Position numbers and translations under genes: made by a program
Notes under the pieces: generated by a model
Told to the model about the DNA's origin: nothing
Seen by the model: only the letters and a program-made list of their open reading frames with translations
Databases searched by the model: none
Shown here: positions 35,164 through 44,559 of the stretch, piece after piece
Layout of the letters: every line of letters begins with the position of its first letter
How positions within the stretch are numbered: position 1 is the stretch's first letter
DNA from: Enterococcus crotali
GTDB lineage: Bacteria > Bacillota > Bacilli > Lactobacillales > Enterococcaceae
Reading direction: 5' to 3'
DNA length: 64,000 nt
Assembly (NCBI RefSeq): GCF_000633635.1
Contig: NZ_AYPQ01000003.1
Location: 91,694 to 155,693, forward strand

Positions 35164-36890
35164 ATGACAGAAACAATCAATGCGGCTGTTGCGATGATCA
35201 AAGTTTTAGAAAGTTGGGACATCGACCATATTTATGGCATTCCTGGTGGTTCCTTCAACTCCACAATGGATGCCTTATATCAAGAAAAAGAAAAGATCAA
35301 CTATATTCAAGTCCGCCATGAAGAAGTTGGTGCATTAGCTGCTGCTGCCGATGCAAAACTAACAGGTAAAATCGGTGTAGCTTTTGGTTCGGCTGGGCCT
35401 GGTGCCACACATTTGATCAACGGATTATACGATGCGCAAATGGATCACGTTCCTGTCTTGGCTTTATTAGGTCAAGTTGCGACAAGTTCTATGAATTACA
35501 ATTCCTTCCAAGAATTAAACGAAAATCCGATGTTTGCAGATGTCAGTATTTATAATCGAACGGTGATGACCCCAGAAAGTCTCCCTCATGTGGTGGATGA
35601 AGCCATCAAAGCCGCCTATAAAAATAAAGGGGTTGCAGTTGTCACGATCCCTGTTGATTTCGGCACAAAAGAGATTCCTTTACAAGAAGTTTCAACCGCC
35701 AAAAATCATCGAACGGGTTTGGTCATGCCACATTATAATGATTTGAAAAAAACCATTCCTTTGATTGAAGCAGCCGAAAAGCCCGTTCTCTATATTGGTC
35801 AAGGAACTCGTGGCGCTTGGTTGGAAATAAAAGCTTTTTCTGAACACTTTTCAATGCCAGTGATTTCAGCGGTGTTAGGCAAAGGCATCGTGCCTGATTC
35901 ATATGAAAACTTCCTCGGATTTGCTGCTCGTGTAGCGACCAAACCCGCCAATGAAGCCTTGGCTGAAACGGATTTGATTGTGTTTGTAGGCAGTGATTTC
36001 CCCTTTGCCGCTTATTTTTTTAACCCTGACGCCAAATTCATTCAAATCGATATTGATTCAACAAAGCTAGGACGTCGTCATAAGACAGACGTTGCAATTT
36101 TAGGCGATGGGCAAGAAGCTTTAAAAAGAATGGTGGAATTAGGTGAATCACGTCCAGTGGATCGTTGGTTAAAAGCAAATCAGCAAAACAAAGAAAATTG
36201 GGTCGCTTGGTTAAGAAGCTTTAATAACAAGGATGATAAACCACTTCGCGTTGAACCTGTTTTTAAAGAAATTCGACGAATTGCTAATGAGGATGCGATT
36301 TTTGTAACGGATGTCGGTAATACAACCGTTCACGCCATTCGCCTTTTAGATATGAATGGGAACCAAAAGTTCACCACTTCTGGTTGGTTTGCCACAATGG
36401 GTAATGGTGTACCAGGAGGTATTGCCGCTCAACTTAGTTACCCTGACCGACAAGTGTTTACCTTAAGCGGTGATGGCGCCTTTGCTATGGTCATGCAGGA
36501 TATCATCACCCAAGTAAAATACAAACTGCCAATCATCAATGTTGTGTTTTCAAATGACTCCTTTGGGTTTATAGAAGCCGAACAAGAAGATAGCGAACAA
36601 AAGAAATTTGGCGTCTTTTTAGAAGGAGCGATTTTGGAAAGATCGGTGAAGCAATGGGTGCCGAAGGATTTACTATTACAGAATATAATCAATTAGAACC
36701 AGCTTTTGAAGCTGCTAGAAAAAGTAGCCGCCCAGTTGTGATTGATATTAAAATCAGAAACACTCGTCCCTTACCTGTTGAGGAATTAGTTCTAGATCCT
36801 GACAAATTTAGTGAGACTGAGATCAACGCTTTTAAGGAAAAGTACGACGTTCATGATATGCCTGTGTTGAATCAGTTATTAAAATTATAA
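35164..36890 (+). pseudogene. pox: pyruvate oxidase, frameshifted near the C-terminus
   Basis: ThDP/FAD-dependent oxidase that turns pyruvate, phosphate and oxygen into acetyl phosphate, CO2 and hydrogen peroxide. The N-terminal catalytic Glu is in VRHEEVGALAAA, the FAD domain is central, and the ThDP motif is GDGAFAMVMQD...NVVFSNDSFGFIEAE. The frame breaks at 36630 after FLEGA; one extra G (GCGA to GCGGA) gives FLEGADFGKIGEAMGAEG and a full protein of about 576 aa. Start at 35164 has GGAG 8 bases upstream. If intact it is a peroxide source in aerobic growth. Confidence 0.88.
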
Positions 36891-36891
36891 G

Positions 36892-36944
36892 CCACTCAAA
36901 AAGCCCTGATTGCTATTTTTTAGCAATCGGGACTTTTTGAGTGG
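36892..36944. terminator. bidirectional terminator
   Basis: CCACTCAAAAAG..CCTGATTGCTA pairs with TAGCAATCGGGACTTTTTGAGTGG, a stem of over 20 bases, between the convergent oxidase and surface-protein genes. Confidence 0.8.
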
Positions 36945-36962
36945 TTTGACTACACGAGTATT

Positions 36963-39386
36963 TTATTCTGCTTTACGTCTGTGTAGGTATTTTCCGAAAA
37001 ATGCGACGATCAAACTTAGCAAACCAATACTTACTACATCAGCATTGCTAGTTTCCCCTGTATTCGGAAGTTTCTGTTTAGTTTGCGTAGTTGTTGCCGT
37101 GCTACCTGATGAATTAGGCTTATTCGTGTTAGTCGATGAACCTGTTTCTGGCACTTTGCTTGTTAATGGGATAACTTTTCCAGCGCCTGGATCTGAGGTG
37201 GTACCTGTTAATGGATCTAAAGTGACCGCTGTTACTTTATCCCCTTTTTTCAATACTACACCTTCTGGCACCGCTGCTGTCCATTTACCCTCTTTATCGA
37301 CATCTACAGTTACTTGAGCGCCACCTGGAAATGTAACGACTACTTGAGAGTTTGGCATACCTGTTCCGGAAACTTCTTTTGCCCCTTCTAATGAATCATT
37401 CACTGTTGGCGCTTCGATTTTTTTGTAAACATACGTTACTTCTGTCGGATCAACATCATGTTTACCTGAAGCGTTGCTAGGTACAGCAGTTAAAATATAG
37501 CCTGGAATCGCTTTTGCCGTTGTATTATATGGATCATCAAACAGTCCGTTGATCAAATCACCATTCGCTAAAGGTCTGCCCTTTTCATCGACATAATTAA
37601 CTGTCACTTTTGTTTTTTTCTTTTTGTACACATATTTCACAGTTTGATTTTTATCAGTACGTGTACCATCAGCGTTAGTTGGCACTGTTACTAGCTCATA
37701 TCCTGGGATGTCCTTTGGTGTTGTCTTGTAGTCATCACCATATTCGCCCGGAATCACTTCATTTGATGAAATAGGATTATCATTCTCATCAACATATTCA
37801 ACGTTGATATCTGTTTTGATTTTTGTATAGACATACGTCACTTCTGTTGGGTCCACAGTATGTTTGCCTGTGGCATTCGTTGGCACTGTTTTGACCGTAT
37901 AACCTGGAATATCTTTTGGCGTTGTATTGTATGGATCATCGAACAATCCTTTGATTAAATCACTATCAGCTAATGGGTTCCCTTGTTCATCAACAAAATT
38001 AACTATTACTTTTGTTTCTTTCTTTTTGTATACGTAGCTGACTGTTTGATCCTTGTCTGTATGAAGTCCAGTTGCATTGTCTGGTGTCGCAACTAGATCA
38101 TAGCCTGGAATGTCTTTCGGTGTTGTAGTATAAGGATCTTCATACTCACCAGTAAACTTGTCATTTGGCTTCAATGGATTCCCAGCGGTATCTACATATT
38201 CAACATTGATATCTGTAATGATTTTTTTGTAATAGTATTTAACCGTCTGATCTGCAGCAGTATATTTTCCATCTTGATTATTCGGCATTTTTTCTTGCAC
38301 AAGTTCATATCCCGGAATGTCGATAGGGCTTGTTGCATAATCCGTACCGATTTTACCATTGTAAGTAGTATTATCTGTGCTATGGATCTTGACTTCATTT
38401 CCATCTTTATCTAATAAAATATGTTCGACAATAACTTTTCCAGCCGTTATTTTGAATGCCCCTTGCGTTGTATCTGTGATTGGATCTGTTGCAATATACC
38501 CTGCTGGCGGTCTTTCAGTTACTGTATTCGTAATAGTATAATCCCCTGTAGGTAAGCTATTGATTTCTTCTGGCGTCGGTTGTCTATCCTTACCTGTGAT
38601 CTCAACGGGATTGCCATCTTTATCCGTACCAGAAATCACCCAACTATATTCTTCAGTTTCTCCATACGTATCGTTTGCATCTCTTCCAACTGTAATAGAT
38701 GATGGATTATCTACAACCGTCCCAGGGGTATTGATTACTCCATCAATGTTTACAGATGAGGTTGCTCTTTGGATATTGTTGTAAAAGAAACCTGTATCTA
38801 TATCTCCACCAGTTGTCAGTCCCCTCATAGAAACCTTGTAAATTCCCTCTTCAGTATAGTTAGCAAAATCCACTGAACTACCACTTATATAACCATGTAC
38901 TGGAACATCATTATAAGATAATGAATATTGATATTCATGTGAAAACTCATCAGCTAATGCTCTTTCAAATACTAAGTTTGAGACGTTTGTATAGAAATAA
39001 TTTTTTTCCACCGGTAGTTCAACACCATCTACACTAACTTTAAAATCATCTGTTCGCCTAGGAGAAACTTTCAATGGCTCTTGTTGTTGAACATTTTCCA
39101 CTTCCTGCAGAACACTTTCTTGTGTTTCACTTTGCAAATCAGATTCGTCTGATACTTCTTTATTAACTTCCAGCTCATCACTCTCATTAAGTAAAATGTT
39201 TTCTGATTCAATTACGCTGTCTGTTAATACTTCTGACGGTTCAGTTGCTACTTCTTTTTCTTCAGCAGTTGCTTGTTCTGCTGATACCTCGTCAGCATTC
39301 GCTTGCATTGATGAGTTTATAGCGCTATATGGTAGTGCACCTAAAACCATCGTTGAGACTAATAGTGTGTGTGTCCACTTTTTCAT
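36963..39386 (-). CDS. LPXTG-anchored surface protein with five MucBP repeats
   Basis: An 807-aa secreted wall protein. Order: signal peptide 1-31 or so (cut after ANA), an acidic Glu/Ser-rich stretch, an N-terminal domain of unknown type, five MucBP repeats of about 66 residues each (YVD..GNPL...PKDIPGYEL...DQTVKYVYKK pattern), a bacterial Ig-like domain (GTGMPNSQVVVTFPGGA), a Ser/Thr linker, and LPNTG at about 773 with a membrane helix and RRKAE tail. Sortase A would fix it to peptidoglycan; MucBP domains bind mucin or host glycans. The ATG at 39386 has AAGGAAGGG upstream; the upstream extension is not translated. Repeats alternate in two types (see findings). Confidence 0.92.
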   Translation of the reverse strand: MKKWTHTLLVSTMVLGALPYSAINSSMQANADEVSAEQATAEEKEVATEPSEVLTDSVIESENILLNESDELEVNKEVSDESDLQSETQESVLQEVENVQQQEPLKVSPRRTDDFKVSVDGVELPVEKNYFYTNVSNLVFERALADEFSHEYQYSLSYNDVPVHGYISGSSVDFANYTEEGIYKVSMRGLTTGGDIDTGFFYNNIQRATSSVNIDGVINTPGTVVDNPSSITVGRDANDTYGETEEYSWVISGTDKDGNPVEITGKDRQPTPEEINSLPTGDYTITNTVTERPPAGYIATDPITDTTQGAFKITAGKVIVEHILLDKDGNEVKIHSTDNTTYNGKIGTDYATSPIDIPGYELVQEKMPNNQDGKYTAADQTVKYYYKKIITDINVEYVDTAGNPLKPNDKFTGEYEDPYTTTPKDIPGYDLVATPDNATGLHTDKDQTVSYVYKKKETKVIVNFVDEQGNPLADSDLIKGLFDDPYNTTPKDIPGYTVKTVPTNATGKHTVDPTEVTYVYTKIKTDINVEYVDENDNPISSNEVIPGEYGDDYKTTPKDIPGYELVTVPTNADGTRTDKNQTVKYVYKKKKTKVTVNYVDEKGRPLANGDLINGLFDDPYNTTAKAIPGYILTAVPSNASGKHDVDPTEVTYVYKKIEAPTVNDSLEGAKEVSGTGMPNSQVVVTFPGGAQVTVDVDKEGKWTAAVPEGVVLKKGDKVTAVTLDPLTGTTSDPGAGKVIPLTSKVPETGSSTNTNKPNSSGSTATTTQTKQKLPNTGETSNADVVSIGLLSLIVAFFGKYLHRRKAE

Positions 39387-39661
39387 GTTTACCCTTCCTT
39401 TTTTGAAATTTTTATAATTACAAATTTTCAATAGTAATTATATCGTATTTATAGATTTTATTTTCTCTTATTTTTCGCAAAATCACTAAAAAAAAGAAAA
39501 ATACCTTCAAGTAAAGAATATCATCATATTAGTTTATCGTATTTTCTAAAATGAGAACCTCGATTTACGTACCACAAATACTATACCTATGCATTTTCTT
39601 CTTTAATAAGTAGCAAGTATCCATTTAAAATTTTCTATAAAAACACTCTCGATTTTATTTG
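39387..39661. other. intergenic spacer upstream of the surface-protein gene
   Basis: Holds the leader of the LPXTG gene with a TATAAT at 39437-39442 (minus strand) and no good -35. The remainder is AT-rich and I see no gene or repeat in it. Confidence 0.5.
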
Positions 39662-39706
39662 AAAAAAATTAGCGAGGCAAAACTCAATTGAGTTTTGCCT
39701 CGCTAA
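39662..39706 (-). terminator. csbD terminator (perfect 38-base palindrome)
   Basis: TTAGCGAGGCAAAACTCAATTGAGTTTTGCCTCGCTAA (39669-39706, quoted in two overlapping arms of 19) is fully self-complementary and is followed by a T run on the minus strand. It stands about 90 bases after the csbD stop. Confidence 0.85.
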
Positions 39707-39793
39707 TTTAAAATAAATACTAATAATTTGACAAAAATAGCTTTTTATTCTTTATAAAAAACTACTTTTCCATTTTATTACTAATTTCTCTTA

Positions 39794-40048
39794 TTACTTA
39801 TCATCATGTTTATGGAATTTTTCTTTGATATCTTCAAAGCCTTCTTTGATTTTGTCGCCTAATTTTTCAGCGCCATCTTTGATATCATCACCGGCATCAC
39901 GAGCTTTGTCTTTTACATCGCCAAAAGCTGATTGCGCTTTGCCTTCAAGTTCTTTACCCTTATCATCTGTTACTTTACCTTGAACTTCTTTAGCTGTACC
40001 TTCAACTTTGTCTTTTGCATCATTTACGCGTCCATTTAAATCTGCCAT
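39794..40048 (-). CDS. CsbD family stress protein
   Basis: A small, highly charged helical protein of 84 aa: [19 protein letters not shown], then repeated Lys/Asp/Gly segments typical of CsbD ([20 protein letters not shown]) and an extended [17 protein letters not shown] end. CsbD proteins are induced by general stress; biochemical role unknown. The ATG at 40048 has AGGAGGG upstream, so the 14-codon extension is rejected. Confidence 0.85.
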   Translation of the reverse strand: MADLNGRVNDAKDKVEGTAKEVQGKVTDDKGKELEGKAQSAFGDVKDKARDAGDDIKDGAEKLGDKIKEGFEDIKEKFHKHDDK

Positions 40049-40146
40049 GTGAAAATCCCTCCTAGTTAATTTATAATACATAACTAGCATAGCATCATTT
40101 TTGACTTGCTACAAACGATTCGCTTTGTTTTTTATAAGCGAATTAT

Positions 40147-40746
40147 TTAGCGCCTACTCAACCATTGTTTTGCCTGATTGATTTCGTCCATGGTTATTTG
40201 ATGACCTGAATTAGTCGTCGTAATTGTAACTGTTGCTTGGCGATTTTTCAATTGTTGAACCAACTGATCTGAAGCTTCCTTTGAAACAATAGGATCATTT
40301 TCACTCACAGACAACCATAGTCCCTTATCAGAAAGTGAAAAATCTTGGGTATCGACACCTAAAGACATTGGGTGAAACAAAATAGCATGTTTGATAGCAG
40401 TCTTACGTTCCAACAACATGTGGGCCGCAATATTAGCACCATTCGAATAACCAACAATGACCCATTCTTCTAATGGTATGCCTTTTTCTTCACTAACTGA
40501 TGTGATCGATTGGAGTAGGCGGTCACTTTCTGCTTCTAGACTAACTAGGTCAAATTGATTCAATCCATTTCGCTTAAAAAAGCGATTCATTCCAGATTCT
40601 TGAATTGTTCCCCGAAATGAAAGTAACGTAGCCTCTTCGTCCAAGAATCGAGCAATGTCGAGCAATGATGTTTCATCCCCTCCAGTACCATGAAGTAATA
40701 GTAATTTTTTGCCGTTGGTCTCACCTTTTTCAAATAGATAATGCAT
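40147..40746 (-). CDS. alpha/beta hydrolase (phospholipase/carboxylesterase family, MhqD-like)
   Basis: A compact hydrolase of 199 aa. The nucleophile is in GYSNGAN near residue 117-120, the acid probably Asp in SENDPIVS, and the His in NSGHQI near the end. The oxyanion HGTGGDE loop is at residues 19-25. Similar proteins are induced by quinones in Bacillus (MhqD), but the natural ester is unknown. No signal peptide. Confidence 0.8.
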   Translation of the reverse strand: MHYLFEKGETNGKKLLLLHGTGGDETSLLDIARFLDEEATLLSFRGTIQESGMNRFFKRNGLNQFDLVSLEAESDRLLQSITSVSEEKGIPLEEWVIVGYSNGANIAAHMLLERKTAIKHAILFHPMSLGVDTQDFSLSDKGLWLSVSENDPIVSKEASDQLVQQLKNRQATVTITTTNSGHQITMDEINQAKQWLSRR

Positions 40747-40863
40747 TTTTTCCTCCCTTTTTCATTATTTTTAGGACGAAAAACTATTCACCCAAAACGC
40801 TTACTTTTTGTAAGTTAATTTCATTTTAGCATCTTTTATGTTATTTGTCACTTTTGCAAAATG

Positions 40864-41805
40864 CTATAACTGACGCCAGTAAGCAGCAAGAGATGCCGCT
40901 CTTTTTGACAGACTTGTTTTTAATTGAACCGGATCGATTTGTATAATTGATTTTCCAAACTGAAGTAGGTAGTTTATAATAAATTCTTCCTCGGCTATAT
41001 GGTAGTACCCGCTGATCAGGTAATTTTCTTCAGATGCTTGGATTGACATTGAAGGGTAGTTTTCCTTCGAAAAAATATCTTTGCCCTTTTCATTGACTCT
41101 GATTGAAAATGACGTTAGTTGATCCTTTTGATAAAACGTTTCAGCTTTTTCTAATAGCGTTTCAAGTGGTAGTGAATCTTGTCGCTTTTCTTCTTCTAGT
41201 GACTCAATTTTATCGCAACGAATGACACGGATTTGTTGGGTTTCAATCGTCCAAATTCTAGCATACCATTGGCCAAATTTAGAAGAAAGCTGAATAAATT
41301 GAGCCTTGATAGATACTTTTTCTCTTTTTTTTGCATACTGAATATTAAAGATCTTTTCAAGAAGAATTCCTTCAACGATTTCTTTTAAATAGTGACTGAC
41401 ATTGCTATGGTTGACTTGCTCAAGTGTAATGACTTTACGCATTAATAAAAGCTTTTGCTGTAACTTCTCTGGCAGAACCTGACTATATTTTAATTCAAGC
41501 GTACTACTTTCCATGTTAAATGGTGTAGAGCGATACCCTTTTAGCGTTAACAAAGCAAAATAAAGAGCATAAATTTCACCTTCTGTAAACAAGCCTGGAG
41601 CCACTATCCGAGTATCCAACAGTTGATATTTACCATATCTTCCAAGTTCAGAGTAAATCGGTAGACCAATTTCTTCAAGTGACTGTATATCTCGCAGTGC
41701 TGTACTTTTTGAAATGCTATATCGATCGATCAATTCTTTTAAATTAAAACTATTTCTATCCGCTAAAAAAAGAATCATATCATTGATGCGTTCTGCTTTT
41801 TTCAT
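40864..41805 (-). CDS. YafY-type transcriptional regulator (HTH + WYL domain)
   Basis: A 313-aa regulator with an N-terminal DeoR-like helix-turn-helix (NLKELIDRYSISKSTALRDIQSLEEIG, residues about 19-45) and a C-terminal WYL-type sensing domain. The exact WYL tripeptide is not obvious; the equivalent strand reads KFGQWYARIW. It lies divergently, 85 bases from the VOC protein gene, and probably regulates it. WYL proteins respond to small ligands or nucleic acids; ligand unknown. Confidence 0.82.
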   Translation of the reverse strand: MKKAERINDMILFLADRNSFNLKELIDRYSISKSTALRDIQSLEEIGLPIYSELGRYGKYQLLDTRIVAPGLFTEGEIYALYFALLTLKGYRSTPFNMESSTLELKYSQVLPEKLQQKLLLMRKVITLEQVNHSNVSHYLKEIVEGILLEKIFNIQYAKKREKVSIKAQFIQLSSKFGQWYARIWTIETQQIRVIRCDKIESLEEEKRQDSLPLETLLEKAETFYQKDQLTSFSIRVNEKGKDIFSKENYPSMSIQASEENYLISGYYHIAEEEFIINYLLQFGKSIIQIDPVQLKTSLSKRAASLAAYWRQL

Positions 41806-41890
41806 AACTCCTCCTAAAAAGTATCATGTTTTAACACCTTTAAGCAGTATACTAAAGGTGGAAAGAAAATAAAAGAAATGAGGAATTCAT

Positions 41891-42334
41891 ATGACTTTAG
41901 AAATTGCAGTATTTTTATCCATGAACGGACGTGCTGGGGAGGCTTTAGCTTTTTATAAGAAGCATTTAGGTGCTGAAGAATTACTCGTTGTGACCTACGA
42001 AGACATGGCAAAAAAAGATGACAGTTTCCTGGTGACAGAAGAAAATAAACAGTTCATTTCCCATTCAGTTTTACAAATTGGTCAAACGAAACTAATGATT
42101 GCAGAAGATTCAATGGACCCAACCCAATCATTTAAAGTAGGTACTAACTTTTCTTTGTGTATTCAAAGTGCTGATTTAGTCGAGATTGAAACTTTTTATT
42201 CTAATCTAACATCAGATGATCGTGTCAAAATCATTGTACCTTTGAACCAAAATATTTTTAGTGGTGCTTATGGGATTGTAGAGGATCCTTTTGGGGTGCA
42301 AATTCAGTTGATGTATGATGAACGTTTAAAATAA
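41891..42334 (+). CDS. VOC family protein (PhnB/glyoxalase-like)
   Basis: A 147-aa vicinal-oxygen-chelate protein of the PhnB/3-demethylubiquinone type: the N-terminal FLSMNGRAGEALAFYKKHLGAEEL pattern and the C-terminal GAYGIVEDPFGVQIQLMY. Two beta-alpha-beta-beta-beta modules are expected. Members can be metal enzymes or bind toxic small molecules. Paired with the divergent WYL regulator. Substrate unknown. Confidence 0.82.
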   Translation: MTLEIAVFLSMNGRAGEALAFYKKHLGAEELLVVTYEDMAKKDDSFLVTEENKQFISHSVLQIGQTKLMIAEDSMDPTQSFKVGTNFSLCIQSADLVEIETFYSNLTSDDRVKIIVPLNQNIFSGAYGIVEDPFGVQIQLMYDERLK

Positions 42335-42361
42335 ATCCTATCTTTATCTATAACTAAAAAA

Positions 42362-42402
42362 TAAGCAATCAAGGATATTTTTCGTCCTGATTGCTCATTT
42401 TT
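42362..42402. terminator. bidirectional terminator
   Basis: AGCAATCAAGGA and TCCTGATTGCT arms with a CATTTTTC run on the + side, between the convergent VOC and sugar kinase genes. Confidence 0.7.
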
Positions 42403-43277
42403 CAATCTTTTTCTAATTCTTTTCTAGCCAATGCTAAACACCCAATCGTTCCTGGATCATCCTCTAACTTAGGTGTCACAATATACTCTTCTAACGGAGG
42501 TGTTTTTACATAACCATTGATCAGTTTTTCAAATTCATGATGGACTTTTGCTATCATGTGTTCTTGCTTCATCACTCCTCCTCCAAAAATTATGACATCT
42601 GGTGCAAGCATTAACGTGGTATTATAGGCTGCTTGTGCAATATAATATGCTTCGATAGCCCAAATTGGATCGTCTTCTGTTAATTCCTGTCCCTTTTTTC
42701 CAGCTCTTTTTTCAATCGCAGGACCTGCTGCCATCCCTTCTAAGCAATCGCTATGAAATGGACAACTTCCCTTAAATTGATCCTCTGGATGACGTTTTAC
42801 GATCATATGCCCCATTTCAGGATGACTGAACCCTTCAATAAAACGTCCGTCTTGAATGGCACCTGCTCCGACGCCCGTTCCGATCGTGTAATAGATGCAA
42901 CTAGATAAATCTTTCCCACTACCAGCGACATATTCGCCATACGCTGCAGCATTTACATCTGTTGTAAATGCGATAGGAAGATCAAATTCTTTTTTCATCG
43001 CCCCAACAAAATCATAATCCTGCCAAGCTAATTTAGGTGTCGAGGTAATATGTCCATAAGTAGGTGAATCTTTATGGATATCGATTGGGCCAAACGAACC
43101 GATGCCAATTGCTTTTAAGTTATATCTTTTGAAAAATTCAATCACTAATGCCATCGTTTCTTCAGGTGTCGTGGTGGGGAAACTAACTCTTTCAATAATA
43201 TCGAGATTGTCATTACCAATACCACATACAAATTTTGTGCCACCTGCTTCAATACTGCCTAAAAATTTTTCCGTCAT
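42402..43277 (-). CDS. ROK family sugar kinase (fructokinase type)
   Basis: A 291-aa ROK kinase. The phosphate loop is GSIEAGGTKFVCGIG, the catalytic Asp is in FTTDVNAAAYGEY, and the ROK zinc cluster appears as GH..KGSCPFHSDCLEG. Sequence pattern and length fit ScrK/GmuE fructokinases. The ATG at 43277 has GGAG 8 bases upstream; the earlier GTG is on the ribosome site. It precedes no PTS gene here, but galM follows upstream on the same strand, so the two may serve hexose entry into glycolysis. Confidence 0.87.
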   Translation of the reverse strand: MTEKFLGSIEAGGTKFVCGIGNDNLDIIERVSFPTTTPEETMALVIEFFKRYNLKAIGIGSFGPIDIHKDSPTYGHITSTPKLAWQDYDFVGAMKKEFDLPIAFTTDVNAAAYGEYVAGSGKDLSSCIYYTIGTGVGAGAIQDGRFIEGFSHPEMGHMIVKRHPEDQFKGSCPFHSDCLEGMAAGPAIEKRAGKKGQELTEDDPIWAIEAYYIAQAAYNTTLMLAPDVIIFGGGVMKQEHMIAKVHHEFEKLINGYVKTPPLEEYIVTPKLEDDPGTIGCLALARKELEKD

Positions 43278-43336
43278 CTTTGCCACTCCTAAATGTATTT
43301 TCTATATCACTATAGTAAAATTATGATTACTTTGAA

Positions 43337-44376
43337 TCAATTGATTTTATAAATCGTCCGACTTTTAAATGAAGTCTCTGGATATAAAATAATATCGCCA
43401 AATCCATCGAATTCAATAGCTCCTGGACTGACTTGCGTTTCTAAAGTAAGTCCACCATGATTGACTAATTTCTTTCCTCGAACCTCTGGACCCGTATCTC
43501 CAAATTGTGCTGTGAAAATAACCACTGCTGGTCGATCAGTATACATCTCAACAGAAAGATCTTTTTTGGTGCAGTAATAATTGCTTGGGGCTGATCAAAA
43601 CCCGTCCGATTCAACATAAATGGATGATCCAAACCATCGACCAAGTTCTTTTGCTCATAATTTGTCTCAAATACTTGATTCATACTCTTTGATTCTCTAA
43701 AATCGAAAGGTGTTTCATCAACTGAGCGTAATTCACCTGTAACAGTTGTATCACTGTCGACTACTGCAAAGCGGTCAGCATCTACAAATAATTCATGCTC
43801 ACCAACTGATTGTGTGACATCCCCTGTCAAATTAAAATACACATGATTTGTTGGGTTATATAACGTTGGTTGATCTGTTTCAGCTTGATAGTCAATGATC
43901 CATTCATTTTCGTTTGTTAAGGAGTAGATTACGCGAGCTTTTAATTCTCCTGGAAAACCATGTTCTTTGTCAGGACTCATATAAGAAAATATAACAGAAA
44001 CTTGATTGCTTTTTTCTTCTATTTCCGCCTCCCAGATTTTTGCCTCAAAACTTTCCGCCCCTCCATGCAAGGTATGACCATTTTCGGGAGATACTGGCAA
44101 CTGATATTTGTGCTCATCAATTGAAAACGAACCATCTTTGATTCTCCCAGCAACACGACCAATCGTTGCGCCAAAATACATGTCTTTAGACAGATATTCC
44201 TCTGCAGTGTCAAAGCCTAATACAATATTCCGCTTTTCTCCATTAACCGATACGATCAAATCAACGATTCTGGCTCCTAGGTTTGTAACAGTCATTGTTA
44301 AACCATTGTCGTTCGTAAGCGAATACAAAATAGCGTTTTCTCCAAATTTTTGATTACTGATTTTCAATACTTTCAT
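43337..44376 (-). pseudogene. galM: aldose 1-epimerase, frameshifted
   Basis: Mutarotase interconverting alpha and beta forms of galactose or glucose. The N-terminal part has the GATIGRVAGRI and PENGHTLHGG segments, and the centre has NPTNHVYFNLTG with the catalytic His. The frame is lost at 43562-43567 in a run of six A (minus strand). The -1 frame then continues DLSVEMYTDRPAVVIFTAQF. One more A gives a full protein of about 346 aa. The site reads A AAA AAG, a known slippery heptamer, so slippage could in principle also restore it. Start at 44376 follows GGAAGAGAG. Confidence 0.85.
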
Positions 44377-44513
44377 CTCTCTTCCGTTTGAAATCGATTG
44401 TTCAATTGGGTAAGCTAACACTATTTTATCATCTTTTACAGCATTTTTTTCTCTAAACTTCAATTTAGGCTACTTTTGTCTATATTTACAACTTTTTGTC
44501 AACTTGCACTTAA

Positions 44514-44553
44514 CAAAAACGAGGTATTCCATTTTTGCTAAACAGAATACCTC
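44514..44553 (-). terminator. terminator of the P-type ATPase gene
   Basis: GAGGTATTC and GAATACCTC arms with GTTTTTGTT following on the minus strand, 7 bases after the stop. Confidence 0.75.
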
Positions 44554-44559
44554 CATAAT

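Noticed and set aside
36600-36660. Programmed frameshifting as explanation for pyruvate oxidase
   Set aside because: There is no slippery heptamer at the break (GGAGCGATTTT), and no downstream pseudoknot is evident. A lost G is simpler.
36910-37317. A long + strand open frame of 135 codons opposite the end of the surface-protein gene
   Set aside because: It is antisense to the repeats and LPXTG end, lacks a ribosome site and has low-complexity sequence dictated by the other strand.
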